Shown piece after piece: positions 17,555 through 24,991 of a DNA stretch of 64,000 nt. The stretch is taken from the NCBI RefSeq assembly GCF_005280585.1, contig NZ_SZVO01000006.1:186001-250000 (forward strand), in the 5' to 3' direction. The stretch's first letter is position 1; the number at the start of each line of letters is the position of its first letter. Both the position numbers and the translations under genes were made by a program. Below the pieces are notes generated by a model that was given only the letters and a program-made list of their open reading frames with translations, was not told the DNA's origin and ran no database searches. The DNA is from Dyadobacter frigoris (GTDB lineage Bacteria > Bacteroidota > Bacteroidia > Cytophagales > Spirosomataceae).

Positions 17555-19228
17555 ATGAAAATCAAACTTTTACTTGTTGCTTCTTGCATTTTATCCTTTT
17601 TATCAAATTTCAGTCAGGCTCAAACCAATCCCAGATATTTAATTCTGTTCAAGGATAAAGCCGGTTCGCCGTATTCTGTCAGCCGGCCAACGGAATTTTT
17701 GTCAGCCAAAGCTATTTCCCGCAGAACCAATCAAAATATTGCTATTACACAGCATGATTTTCCTGTTAATCCTACTTATGTCGCCGCAATAAAACAAACC
17801 GGTGCCTCGGTAATTTATTCTTCACGCTGGTTCAATGCGTCATTAGTAGAAGCTTCTGCATCGCAGCTGGCGGCTATAAAAAATCTCGCTTTTTATAAAG
17901 GAATCGAACAAAATCACGCGTTGGCTAACCTGACAACGCCTTCGCCAGGCTTATCAAGAACCGCAAAAATAGCTGATACCCAGGCTGTCACAGAAGATCT
18001 GAATTATGGCCTTATGCAGCAGCAACTTGCATTAATTGGCGTTGACAAATTGCATCAGGAAGGTTTTCATGGCGAAAATATGCTCATCGGAGTTTTGGAT
18101 GCCGGTTTTAACCGTGCCAACGAACTCAATTATATGAAGCCCGTTTTTGATGAAAATCGGATCATTGACACCCACGATTTTATAACAAGAGAAAGCAATG
18201 TTTATGACGATGATTCGCATGGCATAAACGCATTATCGACGATCGCGGCATACCAGCCGGGTAGCATGATCGGTGCTGCATTTAAAGCTTCGTTTGCTTT
18301 ATATCGTACAGAAAATGTATTCATGGAATCTCCGTATGAAGAAGTTACCTGGCTGATGGGAGCCGAACGTGCCGACAGCGTGGGCGTTGATGTGATCAGT
18401 TCTTCTTTGGGATATAATACTTTTGACGATGAATTTAATTCTGCGGAGTACAATTATACCTACAAAAGTATGGATGGGAAAACAACTATCATTTCCCGGG
18501 CGGCCAGGTTCGCCACAAGAAAGGGAATTTTGGTTGTAAACTCCGCCGGAAATGAAGGAAACAAGGCATGGCATTATATCACCGCTCCTGCTGATGTGGA
18601 TTCCGTTGCCAGTATTGGTGCGACTACTTTGGACAGAAGCTACGCTGCGTTCAGCTCCGTGGGACCTAATGCTATAGGACAGCTAAAACCTGATATTTCT
18701 GCGGTTGGCTCTGGTGCAGTTGTGGGCAATAGTACCGGAACCGGTTCTGCCACAACAAGCAGCGGAACTTCTTTTTCAGCTCCTCAAATAGCAGGACTGG
18801 CTACAATACTTTGGCAAGCTTTTCCAAAACTTACTGCCCAGCAAATTATAACAGCTTTGAAGAAATCCGGAAATCAGGCTTCAAATCCTGATAATTTATT
18901 GGGTTTTGGTGTGCCAAATGGTGCTTTGGCCGAAGCGATTATTAAAAATGATTTTATTCTTTTGGGTACTGAGCCGGATGTTTTAAATGATATTATTCTT
19001 TCCCCAAATCCTGTTCAACAGGATCTGACCTTAACTTTTCCAGTTTCATTAATTGGCAAAAAATCAACATTAAGTCTGATTTCACAAAACGGAAAGACAA
19101 TTTGGCAAAATCAACACGTCTTAAATTCCACCATACCACTTCCGACCAATTCACTCAGCGCCGGTTTGTATCTTATAAAAGTTGATGTATTAAACCGGAC
19201 CCGCACTTTGAAATTTGTAAAGCAGTAG
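17555..19228 (+). CDS. Secreted S8 family (subtilisin-like) serine peptidase with T9SS C-terminal sorting domain
   Basis: A 557-residue exported peptidase. The signal peptide spans residues 1-22 (ending SQAQ), then an inhibitor-like propeptide to about 135. The catalytic domain holds Asp in GVLDAGFN (about 187), His in DDSHGINAL (about 221), Asn in NSAGNEG (about 332) and Ser in GTSFSAPQIAGLA (about 408). The C-terminal 75 residues (ILSPNPVQQDLTL... GLYLIKV) are a type A sorting domain of the type IX secretion system, so the protease should reach the cell surface or medium. It is followed after 40 bases by a small exported protein on the same strand. Confidence 0.95.
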   Translation: MKIKLLLVASCILSFLSNFSQAQTNPRYLILFKDKAGSPYSVSRPTEFLSAKAISRRTNQNIAITQHDFPVNPTYVAAIKQTGASVIYSSRWFNASLVEASASQLAAIKNLAFYKGIEQNHALANLTTPSPGLSRTAKIADTQAVTEDLNYGLMQQQLALIGVDKLHQEGFHGENMLIGVLDAGFNRANELNYMKPVFDENRIIDTHDFITRESNVYDDDSHGINALSTIAAYQPGSMIGAAFKASFALYRTENVFMESPYEEVTWLMGAERADSVGVDVISSSLGYNTFDDEFNSAEYNYTYKSMDGKTTIISRAARFATRKGILVVNSAGNEGNKAWHYITAPADVDSVASIGATTLDRSYAAFSSVGPNAIGQLKPDISAVGSGAVVGNSTGTGSATTSSGTSFSAPQIAGLATILWQAFPKLTAQQIITALKKSGNQASNPDNLLGFGVPNGALAEAIIKNDFILLGTEPDVLNDIILSPNPVQQDLTLTFPVSLIGKKSTLSLISQNGKTIWQNQHVLNSTIPLPTNSLSAGLYLIKVDVLNRTRTLKFVKQ

Positions 19229-19268
19229 TAACTGGGTAATGATTTACTTTATTTAGAAAAGCCACACT

Positions 19269-19841
19269 ATGAAAAATGTCTTTGTTGTTATTCTGCTTTT
19301 TATTGCTGTTAAATCTCAAGGCCAAATCTATAAGCCTGAAAACTTCCGTCCTGAAATTTATCTGGATTCCGTTAAATATGGATCATTTCCAAATTTCGAC
19401 ATCCATCAAATTGATTCAATATCTATTTCAAAAGAAAACAAAAAGGTACCTGAAGGACAAATATTTATCAAATCTAAAAATCCTAAAAACCTTCATCTTT
19501 TATCCATTCTGGACATTACTGCCAGATATAAAAAGAATGCACTCACACCAACCATTTATATGCTGGATAATGAAATATTGAAAGAAGTTTCAACTTTCAG
19601 AATTGATTCATCATATATCCTAAAAGTTGAAGTCTTAAAAGGATCAGAAACGGATTACCTGAATACGCAATTTCCTGATTTGACTATTTTAAATATAGTT
19701 ACCAGGACAGAAAAAAATATTGCCAAAGAAAACGAAATAAGAATTCGGGGAATAGAAAAGAGATCAGTTCCGCAACCTAACACAGATGCTCAAGGGAATA
19801 CAATTTTCAGGATTCGCGGCGTTTCCACCGCTTCAATGTGA
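19269..19841 (+). CDS. Exported protein with two TonB-plug-like repeats
   Basis: A 190-residue protein with a signal peptide (MKNVFVVILLFIAVKSQGQ). I do not recognise a named family, but two stretches resemble the plug of SusC-like TonB-dependent receptors: EIYLDSVKYG...FDIHQIDSISI (about 29-55) and TIYMLDNEILKEV...DSSYILKVEVLKGSE (about 98-128). In receptors the pattern is xIYVIDG..., then I..I.VLK, then G.I.I.T. The second ends in ILNIVTR, like VILITTK. The C-terminus has two similar RIRG stretches (IRIRGIEKRS, FRIRGVSTAS). There is no beta-barrel. It follows the T9SS protease by 40 bases and may be in its operon. Function unknown. Confidence 0.7.
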   Translation: MKNVFVVILLFIAVKSQGQIYKPENFRPEIYLDSVKYGSFPNFDIHQIDSISISKENKKVPEGQIFIKSKNPKNLHLLSILDITARYKKNALTPTIYMLDNEILKEVSTFRIDSSYILKVEVLKGSETDYLNTQFPDLTILNIVTRTEKNIAKENEIRIRGIEKRSVPQPNTDAQGNTIFRIRGVSTASM

Positions 19842-19850
19842 AACAGTTTC

Positions 19851-20390
19851 TTAAATCAATGCCGTTTTCCCGACCATCCTCATTAACGATTCTGAATTGT
19901 TATACAGATGAATGTTTTCAACTGCTATCCATTGAACATCTTTTGATTCAATATTGATAATCAGCTCATCCATCGGATTTCCTTCAAATACGAAACGAAT
20001 ATCGTAATGATAGTGCGCAGGGTCTTTGCTATTGGCAGGAATCAAATGCACATCAACGTCAAATATTCCGTCCTTTGCCAGTTTAAGATTTGACGCACCA
20101 GTTTCTTCCTCCACTTCTTTTTCGGCAACGTGAAGTACATCAGGGTCTCCGTCAGCATGCCCGCCAGGTTGAAACCAACGATCCAGTTTCCGGTGATGCA
20201 TCAGTAAAACTTTATCCCGGTTTGGCGAAACAACCCAGCCGGAAGCCGTTATATGGCCGATTTGTAATGTCCGTTCAAAACATTCAGGATTGTCATTTAT
20301 AAATTGTTTTGTTTCAAGGTACATTTCCGTTTCAAGCCCCTCGGTTGGAATGTAGGAATCAAGTAAAGAAAGTAAGCTGCTTCTTTTCAT
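19851..20390 (-). CDS. NUDIX hydrolase
   Basis: A 179-residue nudix-fold protein. The nudix helix is GHADGDPDVLHVAEKEVEEETG: the REUXEEXG core is present as KEVEEETG, but the first Glu of GX5EX7REUXEEXGU is replaced by Pro/Asp. This GGHADGD variant is common in a bacterial subgroup and does not by itself mean loss of activity, since the three downstream Glu residues that bind metal are kept. RDKVLLMHHRKLDRWFQPGG is the typical preceding strand region. Likely substrates are nucleoside diphosphate derivatives; the exact one is unknown. It ends 9 bases from the convergent plug-like gene. Confidence 0.9.
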   Translation of the reverse strand: MKRSSLLSLLDSYIPTEGLETEMYLETKQFINDNPECFERTLQIGHITASGWVVSPNRDKVLLMHHRKLDRWFQPGGHADGDPDVLHVAEKEVEEETGASNLKLAKDGIFDVDVHLIPANSKDPAHYHYDIRFVFEGNPMDELIINIESKDVQWIAVENIHLYNNSESLMRMVGKTALI

Positions 20391-20466
20391 TTAATAGGCT
20401 ATGTAATTATTTCATTCTAATTTCACCACAAGTTTAACAGATCAAAAAACAAACATCATTACCCAA

Positions 20467-21366
20467 ATGAAAAAGTATTTATTATCCCTCACTTTTGCTA
20501 TCGCCGTTGCATCAGCCTCACTTGCACAGCGCACACCACAGGCAAGTCCGGGAGCAACAATAATCCAGACAGTAGGAATTACTGATTTTACCGTAAAATA
20601 TTCTCGCCCAGCTATAAAAGGCCGTGCGGTTTTCGCGGACAAGTCTCCAATTGCTCCGACTGGGCAACTTTGGCGCACTGGCGCTAATCAGCCAACTATT
20701 TTTGAATCGACAACAGATTTCACTTTTGGTGATAAAAAAGTACCCGCCGGGAAATATGTGCTTTTTTCTATTCCTGAAAAAGCAAAATGGACGGTTATTC
20801 TGAATAAAAATCTGAACGCTAATACGGACGTTTATAAAGAAACAGAAGACGTTGCACGTATTGATGCCATACCTGTTTCAGGAGAATCAACAGAATCGTT
20901 TGAAATCAGTTTTTCTGATATTACAGATTCTACAACATTGATGAATATTGCGTGGGGAACTGTAAAAGTACCTGTAAAACTTTTCCTGGCCACACAGGAA
21001 TTAACCATTGCATCGCTTGACAGGGCAGTTCAGGACAAACCAGAGGATGTTGCTACTTTACAAAGTGCAGCTGGTTACTTCTTATCAAAAAATATTGATT
21101 TGAGAAAAGCATTGTCATTGGCTGATAAGGCAATTGGCTTGAAAGAAGGCTGGTCAAATCTTTGGATTAAGGCACAAATCCTTGACAAAATGGGTAAAGC
21201 TTCGGAAGCTTTGCCAATAGCTCAAAAAGCATTGACCGTTGGTGCGGCATCTCCTGATGGTGCATATGATTTTTATAAAACACAAATAGCAAAAGGAATT
21301 ACAGATATGCAGGCAAAAGCTCCTGCCAAAGAAGTTAACTCAAAAAGTAAAAAGAAAAAGAAGTAA
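20467..21366 (+). CDS. DUF2911 domain-containing exported protein
   Basis: A 299-residue protein with a signal peptide (residues 1-20, ending ASLAQ), then a DUF2911 domain (about 20-185) with the usual block VKYSRPAIKGRAVF and LWRTGANQPTIFE, PAGKYVLFSIP and WTVILNKN. The C-terminal part (about 190-275) is TPR-like (ALSLADKAIGLKEGWSNLW, ASEALPIAQKAL) and ends in a Lys-rich tail. DUF2911 proteins are common in Bacteroidota and have no known activity. The protein is probably periplasmic. The gene is divergent from nudix and has a strong bidirectional terminator. Confidence 0.9.
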   Translation: MKKYLLSLTFAIAVASASLAQRTPQASPGATIIQTVGITDFTVKYSRPAIKGRAVFADKSPIAPTGQLWRTGANQPTIFESTTDFTFGDKKVPAGKYVLFSIPEKAKWTVILNKNLNANTDVYKETEDVARIDAIPVSGESTESFEISFSDITDSTTLMNIAWGTVKVPVKLFLATQELTIASLDRAVQDKPEDVATLQSAAGYFLSKNIDLRKALSLADKAIGLKEGWSNLWIKAQILDKMGKASEALPIAQKALTVGAASPDGAYDFYKTQIAKGITDMQAKAPAKEVNSKSKKKKK

Positions 21367-21378
21367 TATTTAAATGAC

Positions 21379-21421
21379 ATACAAAACGACCGGCTCAATG
21401 ACTGAACCGGTCGTTTTGTAT
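21379..21421. terminator. Bidirectional terminator between DUF2911 and UPF0126 genes
   Basis: A perfect 15-bp inverted repeat, ATACAAAACGACCGG (21379-21393) and CCGGTCGTTTTGTAT (21407-21421), between two convergent genes. Confidence 0.85.
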
Positions 21422-21439
21422 TTACATGCAATAATGATC

Positions 21440-22048
21440 TTATCTAAAAAATTTCGGAACGCTCCATTCATAGCGAACTGCAAGAATCCGGATCGTAATA
21501 ATAACCAGTGAAGCAACGATAAAAGCAACATTCCGCTCCGCTCCTGCCCTATCCAAAACCAGATAAGAAACTGCACCTGCCAGACAGGCCGTTGCATACA
21601 CTTCTTTTCGGTAAATAATCGGAATTTCGTTATTCATCATATCCCGGACAACGCCGCCCATGATCGCAGTAAAAACGCCCATAATGGCTGCAATTTCTGG
21701 CCGCACTCCCAAGTGAAGCGCCTTCTCTGTTCCAACAATAGTGAAAAGTGCGATTCCAAAAGTGTCGAACAAAAATAATGTTCTTCTTAAACCAATCAGA
21801 TATTTGTAAAAAATGAAGGTTGTTAAAATTCCGGCTATGATCGCGTAGAGAATTGTAATATCACTTATCCAGACCAAAGGATAACTATCTAACAGTACAT
21901 CGCGCATCGTTCCTCCGCCGATTGAACAAAGAAAAGCAGTAAAACTTGCCCCAAACCAGTCCTGATGTTTCTGGTCTTTCACAGAAAGAGCACCTGAAAT
22001 TGCAAATGCAAAAGTCCCGATGATCTCTAAAATATATTGGATACTCAT
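21440..22048 (-). CDS. UPF0126 / TRIC-type membrane protein (YicG-like)
   Basis: A 202-residue polytopic membrane protein. I choose the ATG at 22048 (MSIQYILEIIGT) over a GTG 12 codons upstream. Two copies of the UPF0126 repeat are visible: GTFAFAISGALSVK...GGGTMRDVLL and DTFGIALFTIVGTEKAL...GVVRDMM. Each repeat has the glycine-rich helix and a GG-x-RD motif. About seven membrane helices are predicted by eye. The family is related to trimeric intracellular cation channels (TRIC), which conduct K+, though the substrate of the bacterial YicG branch is not certain. It is separated from thyA by a strong terminator. Confidence 0.9.
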   Translation of the reverse strand: MSIQYILEIIGTFAFAISGALSVKDQKHQDWFGASFTAFLCSIGGGTMRDVLLDSYPLVWISDITILYAIIAGILTTFIFYKYLIGLRRTLFLFDTFGIALFTIVGTEKALHLGVRPEIAAIMGVFTAIMGGVVRDMMNNEIPIIYRKEVYATACLAGAVSYLVLDRAGAERNVAFIVASLVIITIRILAVRYEWSVPKFFR

Positions 22049-22105
22049 TTTTGTATTTCTAATGCAGAACTCAATGTCCGGCACAGCTTATTAAGCAAAA
22101 AAATT

Positions 22106-22153
22106 GGATAAAAGACTAAACATTAGCTGATTAACAACATTAGTCTTTTATCC
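22106..22153 (-). terminator. Intrinsic terminator of thyA
   Basis: Perfect 14-bp arms GGATAAAAGACTAA (22106-22119) and TTAGTCTTTTATCC (22140-22153), 27 bases past the thyA stop. The minus strand then runs into AATTTTTTTG. Confidence 0.85.
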
Positions 22154-22179
22154 GTTTTATATATTATTAAAAGGAAAAA

Positions 22180-23001
22180 TCAAACCGCTACCGGTGCTTT
22201 AATTCCTGGCCATGGATTGTAATTTTCCAAAGAAAAGTCCTCAAACTCAAAGTCAAAAACACTTTTAACTTCCGGATTTAATACCATTTGGGGCAAAGGA
22301 CGGAATGTCCGGCTCAATTGCAATTCCACTTGTTCAAGGTGATTGCTGTAAATATGAGTATCACCGCCTGTCCATACAAAATCGCCAAGATCAAGATCAC
22401 ATTCCTGAGCGATCATCATCGTCAACAATGCATAACTGGCAATGTTAAACGGAACGCCCAAAAACACATCAGCACTTCTTTGATAAAGCTGACAAGACAA
22501 TTTCCCTTTCGTTTCACCTTTATCAGTATCAGGAGGCGCTACGTAAAATTGAAACAGCGCATGACAAGGTTGAAGTTTCATTTGTGAAAGTTCGGAAGGA
22601 TTCCAGGCTGAAACCAGAATCCGTCTTGAATCCGGACTATTTTTCAACAAATTTAGGATTTCCTGCAACTGATCAAATGACTTTCCATTCGTTCCTTCCC
22701 AGCTTCGCCATTGTTTACCATAAACCGGTCCAAGATCGCCGCGTTCATCTGCCCATTCGTCCCAGATTGAAACTCCATTATCTTTTAGATATTTGATATT
22801 GGTATCACCTTTCAAAAACCAAAGCAGCTCATAAATAATGGATTTGGTATGTACCTTTTTGGTTGTCACAAGCGGAAAACCTTCTTTCAAATTAAAGCGC
22901 ATCTGGTAACCAAAAACACTAATTGTTCCCGTTCCCGTACGATCCGTTTTACGAACTCCGTTATCTAAAATATGGCGAAGTAAATCGTGGTATTGCTGCA
23001 T
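22180..23001 (-). CDS. thyA: Thymidylate synthase
   Basis: A 273-residue enzyme that methylates dUMP to dTMP with methylene-tetrahydrofolate. The sequence is full length and close to the E. coli numbering: the catalytic Cys is residue 146 in [10 protein letters not shown], the phosphate-binding Arg lies in [10 protein letters not shown], and [20 protein letters not shown] and [24 protein letters not shown] are the folate and dUMP blocks. It ends in APVAV, the usual C-terminal tail that closes over the active site. The osmC-like gene is 36 bases upstream on the same strand, so they may share a transcript. Confidence 0.98.
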   Translation of the reverse strand: MQQYHDLLRHILDNGVRKTDRTGTGTISVFGYQMRFNLKEGFPLVTTKKVHTKSIIYELLWFLKGDTNIKYLKDNGVSIWDEWADERGDLGPVYGKQWRSWEGTNGKSFDQLQEILNLLKNSPDSRRILVSAWNPSELSQMKLQPCHALFQFYVAPPDTDKGETKGKLSCQLYQRSADVFLGVPFNIASYALLTMMIAQECDLDLGDFVWTGGDTHIYSNHLEQVELQLSRTFRPLPQMVLNPEVKSVFDFEFEDFSLENYNPWPGIKAPVAV

Positions 23002-23037
23002 TCTTATATATTTTACTGGAAATAAATTTCCTTATTA

Positions 23038-23478
23038 TTAGCTTTTTAACATTGCCGCTTCAATTTCTACACTATGCGTAATGGTCGCAAGCGCTTCTAG
23101 CTGAGCAGTAGCAGAGCAATATTTTTCCATTGAAAGAGCAATGGCCCGATCAATTTTTTTCTCGTCCAGATCGTTTCCTGTAAATTTATATGTCAAATGA
23201 ATATTACGGAACGGACTACGTTTTGTACCTTCTTCTTCCTCACGGTCGCCATCAGCAGTTACCCGGAAATCAGTAATATCCTGTTTCTGTTTTTTCAAAA
23301 TGAGTACAACGTCGATAGCACTGCAACTTGCCAGCCCCATTAATAACAATTCCATTGGTCTTACACCAGCACCAATACCACCGATTTCAGGAGACCCGTC
23401 GGTATGTACTTTTACTTCCGATGACCCTGTTCCTTCAAAATGAAATGCGTCATTTACACGCACTAGTTCTACTTTCAT
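23038..23478 (-). CDS. OsmC/Ohr family peroxiredoxin-like protein
   Basis: A 146-residue protein of the OsmC superfamily. The two redox Cys are visible: one in LMGLASCSAIDV (about residue 60) and one in EKYCSATAQLEALA (about 123). GGIGAGVRPMELLL is the region that usually precedes the first Cys. Members reduce organic hydroperoxides; this YhfA-like branch is less well studied. It is a cytoplasmic dimer by analogy. Its start is separated from the divergent pterin dehydratase gene by 353 AT-rich bases, and a possible -7 box (23546-23553) lies upstream. Confidence 0.88.
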   Translation of the reverse strand: MKVELVRVNDAFHFEGTGSSEVKVHTDGSPEIGGIGAGVRPMELLLMGLASCSAIDVVLILKKQKQDITDFRVTADGDREEEEGTKRSPFRNIHLTYKFTGNDLDEKKIDRAIALSMEKYCSATAQLEALATITHSVEIEAAMLKS

Positions 23479-23831
23479 AATTATTTCCTGATTTTTCCGG
23501 TTTGCCGGAATATGACAACCTGACGGATTCTACCTCACTAAAATGCAAATATACTTCATCCAAAGGGAATCGGCTATTTACTCTAAAAATTTATAAATGA
23601 GCTTTTATCCTAGTATATTCGGTCAAATAATGTTTTTTATACACTTCCTGGCAATAGAACATATTTCGATATACTTTTCGTTTACTATTAATGATTTCAC
23701 TGAAAATTTATAATCATGGAAGCTTTATGTAAAATATAACATATTGAAAAACAAATATTTACATTAATTTATATCATTTTCAGTTTGTGCAAAAGTAGAA
23801 AATTCATCAGGAAAACTAAATTATTCAAACG
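23479..23831. other. Divergent intergenic region, osmC-like / pterin dehydratase
   Basis: 353 very AT-rich bases with no credible gene. The minus strand carries TATATTTG (23546-23553), an exact TAnnTTTG match about 70 bases before the osmC-like start, without a good -33 box. The plus strand shows no clear promoter. Confidence 0.4.
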
Positions 23832-24068
23832 ATGTGGAAGGAAGAAGATGACAAACTAAAACGTACTTTCGTTTTTAAGGATTTCAAAAGTGCTTTTGCC
23901 TTTATGACGAAAGTAGCCGCAGTTGCTGATGAAATGGATCATCATCCATGGTGGTCAAATGCCTACAACAAAGTTAACATCGAATTAAGCACCCATGACG
24001 CCGGTGATAAAGTAACCGAAAAAGACAAAATCCTGGCCAATCGAATTGATATGATTTTGGCATCGTAG
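23832..24068 (+). CDS. 4a-hydroxytetrahydrobiopterin (pterin carbinolamine) dehydratase
   Basis: A 78-residue protein matching the PCD/DCoH family, which dehydrates 4a-hydroxy-tetrahydropterins to recycle the cofactor of aromatic amino acid hydroxylases. The active-site block is MDHHPWWSNAYNKV (about residues 36-49), with the paired His and Pro, followed by IELSTHDAGDKVTEKD, where the third His lies. It is slightly shorter than many members (about 95 residues) because the N-terminal helix is short, as in many Bacteroidota. No aromatic amino acid hydroxylase gene lies in the window. Its stop codon lies within the first of two REP-like palindromes. Confidence 0.93.
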   Translation: MWKEEDDKLKRTFVFKDFKSAFAFMTKVAAVADEMDHHPWWSNAYNKVNIELSTHDAGDKVTEKDKILANRIDMILAS

Positions 24069-24092
24069 GGGCAAACCCTTGTGGTTGCCCGG
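24064..24092 (+). repeat. REP-like palindromic element, copy 1
   Basis: GGGGCAAACCCTTGTGG followed by TTGCCCGG forms an imperfect palindrome beginning inside the pterin dehydratase stop codon. It matches the reverse complement of the second element at 24186-24213 almost base for base, with one gap. Confidence 0.7.
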
Positions 24093-24185
24093 AAATCCCG
24101 ACCAAAACCTAAAACGGAATAAAAACCCAAACGAAAATTAAATAAAGGAAAATAAAAATAGCCCGGAGAAAGTTCATGGATGGGA

Positions 24186-24235
24186 ACGGGTAACCACGAG
24201 GGTTACCCCAACGGTTACCCAACGGTTACCCCAAC
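24186..24235 (-). repeat. REP-like palindromic element, copy 2, with tandem tail
   Basis: The palindrome GGGTAACC-acgag-GGTTACCC (24188-24208) is the inverted counterpart of copy 1. It runs into three tandem units of GGTTACCCCAAC, GGTTACCCAAC and GGTTACCCCAAC (24201-24235), as if the arm had been duplicated by slippage. Confidence 0.7.
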
Positions 24236-24282
24236 GATGCCCTAACCAATATTCCGAAACGTTACCGAATTAAATTTACCAA

Positions 24283-24990
24283 ATGAAGCTTTACATAGTA
24301 CCAACGCCAATCGGCAACCTTGAAGATATTACCCTGCGTGCCATCAACGTATTAAAAAGCGTGGACGTAGTTTTAGCAGAAGACACAAGAACTTCCGGTC
24401 AGTTGCTGAAACATCTGGGCATCAGCAAACCCATGCACAGCTATCACATCCACAATGAGCACCAAAGTATAACCCGGATTATAGAGCGCATTTTAAAAGG
24501 TGAAACCATGGCACTGGTTTCCGACGCTGGCACGCCCGCCGTTTCCGATCCAGGATTTCTTCTGGTAAGAGAATGTATAAAATATGGTATAACAATAGAA
24601 TGTCTTCCCGGCCCGACAGCCTTTGTCCCGGCCCTTGTCAATTCCGGATTACCAAGTGACAGGTTCACTTTCGAAGGATTTTTGCCACATAAAAAGGGCA
24701 GACAAACGAGAATGCAAAATCTGGTAAACGAGGACAGAACGATGATTTTCTATGAATCACCGCATCGTTTGATCAAAGCTTTGCAGCAATTTGCAGAATA
24801 TTTCGGAGCCGACAGACAGGCCTGTGTTTCCCGGGAGCTGACTAAAATTTACGAAGAAAACGTTAGAGGTACGATACAAGAAATCATAACCTATTTTTCA
24901 GAAAAAACAATCAAAGGCGAAATCGTAATTATTGTTGCGGGCAAAGCTGACGAAAAGAAAAAATCCTCCGATTACAGCGACCAGAATTAA
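24283..24990 (+). CDS. rsmI: 16S rRNA (cytidine(1402)-2'-O)-methyltransferase
   Basis: A 235-residue SAM-dependent enzyme of the tetrapyrrole methylase fold that 2'-O-methylates C1402 in the ribosomal P site. Diagnostic blocks are VPTPIGNLEDITLRAINVL at the N-terminus, LAEDTRTSGQLLKHL, ALVSDAGTPAVSDPG, CLPGPTAFVPAL, GFLPHKKGR, and FYESPHRL followed by RELTKIYEE. The C-terminus is short and lacks the extra domain seen in some proteobacterial versions. Its stop codon is followed one base later by the start of the DUF4105 gene, so it heads a tight five-gene run. Confidence 0.97.
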   Translation: MKLYIVPTPIGNLEDITLRAINVLKSVDVVLAEDTRTSGQLLKHLGISKPMHSYHIHNEHQSITRIIERILKGETMALVSDAGTPAVSDPGFLLVRECIKYGITIECLPGPTAFVPALVNSGLPSDRFTFEGFLPHKKGRQTRMQNLVNEDRTMIFYESPHRLIKALQQFAEYFGADRQACVSRELTKIYEENVRGTIQEIITYFSEKTIKGEIVIIVAGKADEKKKSSDYSDQN

Positions 24991-24991
24991 C

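Noticed and set aside
24201..24235. Short tandem repeats that might be a CRISPR fragment
   Set aside because: The units are about 12 bases with no spacers and derive from the REP-like palindrome; no cas genes are present.
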